A DNA stretch of 64,000 nt, from positions 58,328 to 122,327 of the forward strand of contig JAQFVV010007248.1 in NCBI GenBank assembly GCA_028023455.1. Direction: 5' to 3'. This DNA is from Epiperipatus broadwayi. Lineage: Eukaryota > Onychophora > Udeonychophora > Euonychophora > Peripatidae. Made by a program: the position numbers and the translations under genes. Numbering within the stretch: position 1 is the first letter of the stretch; every line of letters begins with the position of its first letter. Positions 47,491-57,941 of this stretch are shown here, one piece after another. The notes beneath the pieces are model-generated. The model was given only the letters and a program-made list of their open reading frames with translations, was not told the origin of the DNA and made no database searches.

Positions 47491-49570
47491 ATAAATATGA
47501 CTATAACAAATCTCATAAAAAAAATTATAATCCAAGTAGATCGATTTCTTTGACATTAATAGAAAATTATTGGGCAAACTTAATTCACAAATATTAGAAG
47601 CATTACACTATAAAACATTTTAAAACTGCAAAAATAACATATAAAATATACTGGAAAACATTAAGACCAATTGCAAACTTTTATGTAACATGGTAAAAAG
47701 GGCTAATAATTTAAATATTTTCTTAATACATAATATTAATATGTATTAGCAATAACTTAATCAGGCTTAATATTATACATTTTATTTAAAGAAAAACAAA
47801 CACATATTTGAACAATTTTTTTGAAAAACACTGAATTATTTATTATATAACACTCCTCGCCACATGATTATATAAGTTATATATATATATACACTCATAC
47901 TTATATATGAAATTTCTAGGTTTAAAAAAATCTAATGTAGTAAAAATACAACTCAAGAAAATCTATACACTATTTAAAATTAAAAATAAAAGTATTTTTA
48001 AAAGAATTTGACAAGAATTTCATAATATTTTCATAAGTTTGGGTATTACAATGCAATCAACTAGAATTGTTACAAACAAATTTAGGGAGTGTTGGTGCAT
48101 CTCAAGCACATCTGCACCCATGTAATTGATTCCATGCATATGATTTTTAAACATTCAAGCATAAACATATGGATAGGTGAGCAGGTTTTTATGGTTCCAG
48201 ATGTGCAGTGACACAAAATTCACCTGCCCTTCCAAACACACACACACACACACACACACAAACTCAACTTCTTATGCTTACATTATTGTTCACAAAATTG
48301 TCCATTTATACATGTCCATTTCTACATTAGTTATTCAAAAATTTTGTTATATTAACTGCAATGTTAAACTTTCAAAACACCTCTATTCATGCCTCATAAC
48401 TATTTGGGAGGCATAAGCTTGAAAGAAACAAGGCAACCACTTCAGTTGCAGTGGAAATATTGTCCTTGGATTGTCCAATTGTACAAGTTTATTTCACCAT
48501 TTAAGCATTCCCAGTTCTGTTATAAATGTCTTTATATATATATGCTTACTTCTTGGTTTGCATGGCATACCACTTGTAAGGCGGTCACTTTCCCTTCTAT
48601 GTATTCCTAAACTTCTATTAATTTGTTCAGCCTTAACGACCTTCATTTCCTGCGATTTATCATCCTGATATTTTATGTTCCTTTGGGCTTTTGTAATTTC
48701 TAGTCACTAATACATCGATTTATTTAGTATATAAGGTATACACTATACTAGGCAAGGCATGACCCTAGTTTAACCTGGTTCCAAGTCTGTTCAGTTAGCC
48801 ATGGCTGGCATGTCTTCTTGTCATGGTCCTTGACATCATTTAGCAATTTAAAGTATAATAACTCAATATTGTAATCAATTCCTTTTTCAAAAGTTACTCT
48901 ATTTTGTGCTGACCAGTTGACAAAGTTAATATAAGTTGCCAATCTAATATTGCCAAAGGAGCCTTTTTTAATTAAAAGCCTTCTTCTTATTATTATTATT
49001 TTAAACAGTGATGTACTGCATAAGTAAGTTAAAACATTTGCTATTGCAAAAATGTACAAGGATTTATTTTTGCATTTGAGTGCTAATATTTATTGTTTAT
49101 TCTTAAATATAACTTTATGACCAATAAACATTTGCTTTAATTTCCACAGCATCATGTGGAATAATTATCTATGTAAGATGTTGACTTATTGAGGTTATTC
49201 AATGAAATATTTAAATAATATTGTTTCATTCTATTAAAGCTATAATTAGCACATTGCCTCTTAATTATAAATTTATTTATCATGAGAAGATTTTTGAAAG
49301 TGCCAAATAAAGGGTATTCATTTAATTCAGTTCATCATTTGGTAAGAATTTGTAAAGTATTAAAGCAATAATAGCTATTAATTTCCTGTGCTAAAGATGG
49401 TAGAAATAACTGCATTAAATATAACTTTATAATTCCACTACAGATTTTACAACTCTTAAATACTTTAGTCCTTAAACTTTGATATTAATATAAAATTCAT
49501 TATATATTTCGTTTATAATTTGTTCTCAGTTATGCTAGAAGCAGTCTATTTTAAAACTGCATTCACATAC
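47491..49570. other. AT-rich intergenic sequence with (CA)n microsatellite
   Basis: (CA)n at about 48234-48261. A 103-codon minus-strand frame (48748-49059) has mixed composition but no domain I recognise, so I do not call it a gene. No exon-like pair of splice sites supports it. Confidence 0.45.
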
Positions 49571-49580
49571 AAAATTAATA

Positions 49581-49889
49581 TTTAAATACAAATATATTAT
49601 ATATACTTTTAAGCTAGATATCATTAGAGAGGATTTGAACCCAAACTTTCAAGCTCCCTTGAGTCATTCACTCCACTAAAGTTTCAAGATTTGCAATCTT
49701 AATATAAACTGAGAACTGATTATATATAGGCATGGAAGATGATGATCTGGACCAACAGATGAGTGCTCATTATGCATGAAATATGTACGTTGGAGATCAT
49801 TTATCTTTTTCGCATGTATGTGTTGGTTGTATAAAATGAAGTGAATGACTAAAGGGAGCTTGAAAGTCTGGGTTCAAATCCCCTCTAAT
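49581..49889 (+). repeat. FBS-2-related palindromic repeat
   Basis: The head TTTAAATACAAATATATTATATA resembles the FBS-2 head. Inverted outer arms are GAGAGGATTTGAACCC and GGGTTCAAATCCCCTC, with inner GAGTGAATGACTC-like blocks. The core (GATAAATGATCTCCAACGTAC on the complement) matches the GATAAATAATCACCAATATAC core of other copies. Flanking 10-bp repeats AAAATTAATA lie at 49571-49580 and 49890-49899. Confidence 0.78.
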
Positions 49890-49899
49890 AAAATTAATA

Positions 49900-50521
49900 A
49901 TTGTAAACTATTATTTTCAAAATTAATTTTTATTATTAAAAATAAAGAGGCATAAAATTTATTTGGAGGTTGAAAGCATCTTTGTAAAATAAATAAATAT
50001 ATAATTAAGAGTAATATTATTAAATAAATTATACTTTAACAATATAAAAATTTTCTTTACAAATCTTATCCAATCTTAAATTTGATATAAAATAATGCAA
50101 AAAAAAAAAAAAGTTCCTAGCAGAATGCTACTTAAAGAATAACATAAAAGATTTCACATAAGTATTGCATGATTTACAGGCTAATGATAAATCATAATAT
50201 TTGAACATTGCAGATGATGTACTTGAATATATGAACAAAAATAATTCCCTCTATAAAGCACTTTGTTACAGATAAAGTCATTATCATTAAAAAAGACTCA
50301 CAGATGAATATGACTTTCCCTACCACAAAAGAAAAAATAATAAAGACAAAAAATACATCAGAGATGTAAACCAATTTGTGAAACACAAATAGATCCAGAT
50401 ATATCATTTGCTGGCTCTTAAGTCTGTTTATTAGACAACTTTAAATGCTGTGTTTTAACTTGTTCTAAAGCAAACCTTAATTTCTGAAATACTTCAATGC
50501 CTCATTGTACTTTATCATTGG
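49900..50521. other. AT-rich intergenic sequence
   Basis: Poly(A) run at about 50099. No gene seen. Confidence 0.5.
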
Positions 50522-50533
50522 TTAATAAATGAA

Positions 50534-51102
50534 TATAATTATATACACATCTTTTCACTTCTTTTTCTTTTTAAATTATAGCTCCATGATAATAAATATA
50601 TAAATTCAACATTCCTTTTCTTTTTAAAACTTGTTTTTATTCCAACTATAATTTTCTTTCTCCTTCCAATACAACGTTTCAACTACATTTTGTAGTCATT
50701 ATCAAGATTCCATAAAGTCAATAACTATTTCAATCAAATAATGTTTATATTATGTAATTCTCCTTGAATATTATGTAATTCTCCTTGAACACTATATAAT
50801 TCTCCTTGAATATTTCCACGTTATTATTCAAATAATCTTCAATCTTCAAAAAAAAAAAAAAGATTATTTGAATAATAACGTGGAAATATTCAAGGAGAAT
50901 TACATAGTGTTCAAGGAGAATTACATAATATTCAAGGAGAATTACATAATATAAACATTATTTGATTGAAATAGTTATTGACTTTATGGAAACTTGATAA
51001 TGATTACAGAATGTAGTTGAAACGTTGTATTGGAAGGAGAAAGAAAATTATAGTTGGAATAAAAACAAGTTTTAAAAAGAAAAGGAATGTTGAATTTATA
51101 TA
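50534..51102 (+). repeat. Palindromic element FBS-4, near-perfect 250-bp arms with A-run at the apex
   Basis: The left arm (about 50591-50845) and right arm (about 50862-51102) are almost identical inverted copies. The loop is essentially a 14-base A-run. Each arm holds three 21-bp tandem units of the type TATGTAATTCTCCTTGAAT. The unique head is 50534-50590 (T-rich). A perfect 12-bp direct repeat TTAATAAATGAA flanks it at 50522-50533 and 51103-51114. Transcription from either side would give a very long hairpin RNA. Confidence 0.9.
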
Positions 51103-51114
51103 TTAATAAATGAA

Positions 51115-53350
51115 GTAACATTGTATATATTAAAGAAAGTGAACTGCATTGGCATCAGGATAAAATAATTTCAAAATTTGTATCATGGTGTTTAAGGCAT
51201 CTTTAATACATCAAAGACATGTATATAATCAACTTTTCATAATTTGACTAGGGTTTTGGTCTATTTTCATTAAAGAAGGTAATTAAAAGACCCAGCAGAT
51301 GAAAGCAAGCAATATAAAGTTCAATAAAGTTTATACTTCACATCCCAATAACTGTCAACACAATGAGAAAAATGAAAATGTTTATTATTAATATCAAAAC
51401 ATGTTAATAATTTAAGATACATATATCATCAGGTGATAATTATCTTACAATTATAAAATTTATATTAAATAAATATATTGCTTATAAAATAAATTGATAT
51501 ATTTTGCAAATCAAATGATCACTGTTTCATGACCATAGTTTTATAGTATTCTGAGATATATCCTAATGAATTTACAAAAACTAGCTGTGCAATCTTATAT
51601 TTTGAATTTCATCCCAAAAACAAAGAAAACACTGGATATAAATAAGCAATATTAACAAAAGAAGCATTTTAATAAGCATGCACTACCACCTTGGATAATT
51701 CTTAAAGACTATATCTAAATCTCAATCTCATATTACAAACATTTTGCATATAAAATAAGTCAGTTGTTGCATCATGTGATTTGATAAATATTTTAGACTT
51801 ATTTTTGTCAAGTTTATTCCAATAAACATTACTGACAAAAATTATAATTGTTTGCTTTATATAGATGCAACTGCCACAACTTATACTTAGATTCAAATTC
51901 ACAATATAATTCTGATTTACATCACAACTTTTGTACAATACTCAGTATATATTATAGCTCTCCATACTAATGATTGACTAACTTATAATATCTATACCTA
52001 TTCTAATAATATATTGTAATAATAAAGAATATCAAGAGTGATGCAAAACATCATCTGAAAAATAAAGCATCAAATGAATATAAATAATTAGCAAAAAACC
52101 AGCACCCAAATCCAATGTAAGTAATATCTAAATTATAAATTTAGCATTATCAGCAATAATCATTTAATGATCAACAGCCATTCTTGGTGATTGGATTTAA
52201 GTGACATAATATCCAAATCTTAGGCTAATCATTATCTAGCCAATATCAAACTAGAAGCATAAGATTATAAATTCAAATTACATTTAATCTGCACCCTCAT
52301 ATTTACGTGCTAAAATTACAATAATAAAAAAAAAAAAATGCTGGGATCATTAAATCTGTGTTGATTATCATAAAAACTAATTATCAAATTTATAAAATAA
52401 AGTAAAGTATGTCAACTTAAAATGATGACTTTTACCTTTGCACCATCCAAATAATCCTATACAGAATATCTGGATGTCCACACACACATATACCCCCCCA
52501 CACATATATATATATATATAAATACCATTATTAGTCATAGTTTGCGATGGCACAAATCCTATTAACTATGATTGTAAACAAGAAAAAATACCATATATAT
52601 ATAATACTTAATCTACTGTATTAAATAGCTTTACTGGAACAAATTAAAAACAATAATTAATACTTTTATTGATTAGAAATAATAATAAAAAATGAAATTA
52701 AAGATCTATTAAGTTCTTTATAACACAAATAAGTCATTCTAATTTTTAAAAAGATTATATCTGTAGATTGAAAAATAAGCCATACAGATAAGATCTGTAG
52801 TTTCCAAATATACAAATGATAACAAGTATTAAACAATCATATATATATAAACACACACATGTGCGTGTCTAAGAATAAAAATTATCTCAATTATTAATAG
52901 ATCACTAAAACAATACATAAATAATATTTGATTTGAAACATGTACGTCTGTAGATAATAATTTTTGATTTGTCAATAATAAATTCGTTAAATCTTTAGTT
53001 CTGATTCTATGTTAACTCTATATAAAGATTAAATGATAAATGCATCTGCAATAAGGGTACACACATGTGCTTGTTCTAATATAAAAATAAAATCGTTGTT
53101 AGTGATTCTAACTATCTTTATCTTATAAAAAGTTATTACATTAAAAATTTTAAAGAAAATTTATTACAATAAGGAAAAAAACTACTTGAAATTTGTTTTT
53201 TCAGTTCACTCTTAAATTGTAAACAATATCTTTAAAAGTTTTGTTTGCAAGTTTTTTTTGTTTTAACTTTTGTTCTTTAACTGTGAGAAAGATTTTCCCA
53301 AATCCATTTCCATTGGACAATCTCTTTATTCAAAATTGTTTACAATATAA
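51115..53350. other. AT-rich intergenic sequence
   Basis: About 2.2 kb with short microsatellites (about 52480-52520). No gene, RNA or mobile element recognised. Confidence 0.5.
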
Positions 53351-53453
53351 TTTTTTTTCCTCTCTCATGTGTCATAGCATCAGCCGGGAAGCGAACCTGC
53401 TAACCCGGGACAACTGCTTGTAAAGCAGCTGTCGTTGACCTCTCGACCACTAG
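53351..53453 (-). mobile_element. tRNA-derived SINE, type A, slightly 5'-truncated
   Basis: Complement of the consensus: CTCTCATGTGTCATAGCATC, AGCCGGGAAGCGAACCTGC, TAACCCGGGACAACTGCTTG, GACCTCTCGACCACTA. The 5' acceptor strand is missing and no target duplication is clear. Confidence 0.85.
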
Positions 53454-54591
53454 GAAATAATCAAAAATAGATTTTCCTTAATTATGAAGTTAATGTTTCA
53501 AGTAATATGTTATGTTCATTGTATATTTTTCTTATTAATCAATTTTTTGCCTCACATAATGATAAGATAGATATTAAACAGGTACAGTAAACATACACAT
53601 GTATACAACTGAGAGTATATTTGTTTCATCTATATCCATGCATATATAAAATATCATATATATAAAATATAGCAATGGAGTTTCAAGATTAATAGAATGG
53701 CTTATCAACACAATGTCTATGATATGCTGGCTTCTCAAGTACAGAATACAATATATAAATAATGCAAAATAGTGGTCCTCAACTCTGTTTAACTTCTATA
53801 ATTAGATGGGCTGCAGCCAGACAAGTGGAATACTTGTAACATATTGGGATGAGTTAAAAGAAAGGGCATCCCTACATCTATCAGATTTTAAACTTGACAA
53901 ACATATACACTAACAATGATGGTCCTTTGTTTAAAGCTGGCTTGCACTGTTTGTATAACCACACTCTCTGTAACTCACTAGCTTAATCTTTAATTTAAAT
54001 CCAAAGAAATCCAAAAATAAAGTGATTAAGAATTTTTCAATTTTATTATTAATAATAATAATAACAATGATAAAAATAATAATAAACAAAATTAAATCCA
54101 GTATTTCTAATTTACATTAATCAAAACTAATAAGTTTTCATTAGGAAAAAGTGTTTAACTTAATTCAAGTAAAATAAATAATAGAAAATAAGAAACAAGC
54201 CTGTTTTAGCTTTTTATCAAAATAAGAGATCAAATAAATAGAATATACTAGAAATCTTTTTTTACGTTTGACTTTAAATAATATCCAGTATTTCTAAAAA
54301 TAACAATTAACATTATTAGTCAATCAAATTTTTTGTAATTCCAGGTTTTATAAATAAGTATATATCTAATTTTGTCTGGCCTCATTTCTACTTTCCTTTT
54401 TAAACTTTAGTTGTGTGATATGAGACTAATTTATCACAATATATATATATAAAGAATATTTTCATAGAATGATATACCTTTACTCTGGTTAGTAATGTCA
54501 ATTGTTCCCCCAAAATGCCTTTTAAAGTAAAATCTCACATAAAAATAAGCTATTATAATAGATTTCTATGAGGAAAAAAATAATTTATTTA
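53454..54591. other. AT-rich intergenic sequence; possible hAT-like end at about 53771
   Basis: TAGTGGTCCTCAACTCTG at 53771 resembles hAT terminal inverted repeats, but I found no partner end or 8-bp duplication, so no element is called. Confidence 0.4.
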
Positions 54592-54603
54592 AAATTCAAA
54601 ATA

Positions 54604-54712
54604 ATAGCAAACTTTCCGACAATACTGCCACCCAGTGTAAGCCTTAGTAAACAATGAATTCACTACTGTAAGGAGAATTGGCTACTAGCATAGAAAATGG
54701 TGATCATGTGAT
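54604..54712 (-). repeat. FBS-1 repeat, small degenerate copy
   Basis: Keeps both ends: ATAGCAAACTTTCCGACAATACTGCCACCC (complement of the 3' end) on the left and GGTGATCATGTGAT (complement of the head) on the right. The middle is reduced. Perfect 12-bp flanks AAATTCAAAATA lie at 54592-54603 and 54713-54724. Confidence 0.85.
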
Positions 54713-54724
54713 AAATTCAAAATA

Positions 54725-55559
54725 TAAAATAACTGATAAAAATAAAGCTTAAATTGAAAAAAGTTTTAGTAAATGAGTAAACATTTTATTTAGCATATTA
54801 TTAAAAAAATATATACTAAACTGTAGATAAATATGCTATTTAAAAACATTTGGGTATAATTTTAAAATTAAAATAAATAATTTTTCTATTGCAGATCAAC
54901 ATTTTGCTTTTTATGTAGTCACAGAAAGATGTTTTCTTTATTACAATTCATTGAATTAAAACATAAAGAAAAAGACTAACCACAATGTATATTATAATAT
55001 TAAATAAAAAATTTGTGAAATGTACACTTTAAAATGTATTTTCCACACAAATCGTGTACTTTTTTGACATAAATGCAATAAAATGAATTAAAACGTAATT
55101 AAAGAAATGTTGTAGTCTTAATAACGTATTAAGTGATTAAATCTTTTTTTCTTTTGCTATGTTTACAATAAAATCAGATGTTATCTTGAATAAGTCACAA
55201 CAAATTATGAGTGTATTGATAAAATAAATATTTCAAACTAACAATTAGTAATCTCTTATCTATATAAAATTGATTATTAGTGGCACAGTTTATAAAATCA
55301 TTTCCCCCCTCCAATAATTATATTTTTGTTGCAGACAAAATAACATTTGTAAGAATTTTAATCCATAAAACTTACTGGCTGAATATAAATTAGCTAATAT
55401 ACACATTTTGTAACAAAATATTAATATACTTTGTTGTTGTACATGATCATTTATGTTACTTACTGTGCTGAACAAAACTGGCTTTTTTGATTTTGTAGTT
55501 ATTAAAAAAATACTTTGTATATGTCGTAAATAAAAGTGCTAGATGTTCTGTCAACACAC
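54725..55559. other. AT-rich intergenic sequence
   Basis: Nothing recognised. Confidence 0.5.
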
Positions 55560-55567
55560 TGGATAAA

Positions 55568-56254
55568 AATAAAGTGCATTAATCATACTTTAATTTTATA
55601 ATCTAAACAATATTGTGTACTGTATTTTTATATTGGACTATTTCCATCATCTAATATGTGTGTTGAATGTCTTTAGAAAAGTTTAATTTTATTTAAATAT
55701 TCCAAATGCATTCAACTGTAAGTAATATCACAGCAAACAGGTTAGTATATGCACACCATTTTGAGAGGTATTTTTCTCCCCTCTTCTTCAGGTGTTGCTG
55801 GTCTGACCAGTGACAGTACTGGCATGAGATTTGAACCTGGGTCCTTAGATTCTTGATTATTGAATTTTTAAGGTAACCAAGAATCTAAGGATCCAAATTC
55901 ATTACCTTAAAAATTCAATAATCAAGAATCCAAGGACCCAGGTTCGAATCCCATGATAGTACTGTCACTGGTCAGGCCAGCAACACCTGAAGAAAAGAGA
56001 AGAAAAATACCTTTCGAAATGTTGTGCATATACTAACCTGTTACTGTGATATTACTAACAGTTAGGGCATATACTAACCTGTTTGCTGTGATATTACTAA
56101 CAGTTGAATGCATTTGGAATATTTAAATAAAATTGAACTTTTCTAAAGACATTCGACACACATATTAGATGATGAAAGTAGTCCAATATAAAAATACAGC
56201 TAGAACACCATCATCACAAACCTTCAGAAAAACACAATATTGTATACTGTATAA
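55568..56254. repeat. Palindromic element FBS-7 with tRNA T-arm-like sequence near the apex
   Basis: Arms (about 55625-55880 and 55905-56210) are highly similar inverted copies. Near the centre the right arm reads CCAAGGACCCAGGTTCGAATCCC, which includes a perfect tRNA B-box, and the left arm holds its complement (GATTTGAACCTGG). The right arm alone has a roughly 41-bp internal tandem duplication (GCATATACTAACCTGTT...ACTAACAGTT). A shorter candidate duplication TGGATAAA (8 bp) flanks it at 55560-55567 and 56255-56262. A fragment of the same family is at about 59478-59530. Confidence 0.8.
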
Positions 56255-56262
56255 TGGATAAA

Positions 56263-57247
56263 GTCTACTGTGAATTTTTATTGCAAATATCACCATTTTA
56301 ATTTCAGAAGATGTAGTTTTAATGAAATCACTATCCTACGATGTCAGCAATCTTATAAAATAATTGCCATTTTTGTACTGCCATCTTGATTTTTAAATAT
56401 TTTTTAAAAGATTGTAATCATAAATAATCAGCTGTAAATCAAAATTGTGGGTATAAATTTGGTGAATTCTCACATAAAGGTCCATTGCTAACCAGCCTAA
56501 AGATATATTTAAAAAAAGATACTACAAATATATTTTCATTAATGAAACAATACATTAAATACAAAATATTAAAAATTATTAAGCTGAATACTGATGGCTG
56601 ATAGTTAACCACTTACAAAATATTCATTACATTCTTGGTCTTTTGATTTTTTTCCTTATTATTGTACTACTCATAATTCTTTATATATTAATCTATATAT
56701 TCTGTGCACATACAAACACACATATAAACAAAATGTTAAAAATGATTTCTTATAGTTTTCATAGAATGGATTAAACATTTTAAATATCTAAAAAAGTGAT
56801 TCAGTGATGGGAAAGATAAAGAAATTAACATGAGAATTGAGATAAAACAGCTTTCAGTAAACAAACAGGATTATTTTACAAATCACTGAAAGAAAAAAAA
56901 ACCAGACTCCTTAAAAGCTTTTCTCTAAGTATGAGTTATATAATTCACAAACTTTAATATCAATTTAAAAAAAATTGAAGATATTTAAGATTCAATGAAA
57001 AAAAAGAGTAAGTTAAATGGATAATTTATACAAATACACAAAATATAGAAAGAATACACCAAAAATAATATTTATTGAGGAAACAAAGGAAAAAAAGAAA
57101 TTCGGATGAGGATGTTCTTTAATGAACAACAGGGTGATAGGACTAAAAAAATTGAAAGATGATAATATTATTTACTGAAAAATTTATTGTATTAAAAAAA
57201 GGCAATTTCAAATTGCCAATCCATTATTAAAAAGTTTTGAACTATTT
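56263..57247. other. AT-rich intergenic sequence
   Basis: An acceptor-like TTTCAG near 56306 precedes a 26-codon frame ending at about 56390, too weak to annotate. Nothing else recognised. Confidence 0.45.
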
Positions 57248-57260
57248 ACTATAGAAGATA

Positions 57261-57302
57261 TTCTCTTATTCTTCTTTCACTTTCTTTGCATATCTTCATA
57301 TA

Positions 57303-57387
<85 letters not shown>

Positions 57388-57890
57388 TGCTTATAACACA
57401 TCTTTCATATACACTTCAATGCAAACAAATTTTCTTAAAAACTTCTTTATTTTTTTTATTTTTAATTAAATTAAAGCAGAAAAGAAGTTTAGAGCTCTGA
57501 TGAAGACTGCTGGACAGTCGAAACTGTAAGGAAAATAAAGAAGTTTTTAAGACAATTTGTTTGCATTGAAGTGTATATGAAAGAGGGGTTATAAGCAATA
57601 TATATATATATATGAAAAGAAAGTTACTGTTAACACTGACTGAAATAATTATAGGAAATATACAAACCATTATACAATTACAAATATCCAGTAACGCCCT
57701 CTGTTTAAAGATCTATATCTCAATAATAGCAAACCTTAAAATGATATCATTTTAAGGTTTGCTATTATTGAGATATAGATCTTTAAACAGAGGGCGTTAC
57801 TGGATATTTGTATATCATTTTAAGGTTTGCTATTATTGAGATATAGATCTTTAAACAGAGGGCATTACTGGATATTTGTAATTGTATAAT

Positions 57891-57928
<38 letters not shown>
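57261..57928 (+). repeat. Composite palindromic element FBS-8: two hairpins and (TA)n between 13-bp direct repeats
   Basis: Perfect direct repeats ACTATAGAAGATA lie at 57248-57260 and 57929-57941. Inside are a T/C-rich head, (TA)n at 57306-57386 and a hairpin at 57385-57602 (CACTTCAATGCAAACAAAT against ATTTGTTTGCATTGAAGTG). A second foldback at 57663-57895 has one unit inverted and two direct copies of a segment containing AGAGGGCGTTACTGGATAT. A terminal (TA)n at 57895-57925 closes it. No coding capacity. Confidence 0.8.
57306..57386. repeat. (TA)n microsatellite inside FBS-8
   Basis: About 80 bases of uninterrupted TA. Confidence 0.98.
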
Positions 57929-57941
57929 ACTATAGAAGATA

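Noticed and set aside
48748-49059. 103-codon minus-strand frame as a gene
   Set aside because: It has no recognisable domain, no splice or promoter support, and isolated frames of this size occur by chance in 64 kb of two-strand sequence.
53771-53800. hAT terminal inverted repeat
   Set aside because: No partner end or 8-bp target duplication was found.
56307-56390. 26-codon terminal exon after TTTCAG
   Set aside because: Weak acceptor, no family resemblance, short length.
57497-57524. Hammerhead ribozyme
   Set aside because: The CTGATGA, stem II and GAAA elements are present, but there is an extra unpaired A before stem II and no complementary strands for stems I and III with a UH cleavage site nearby.
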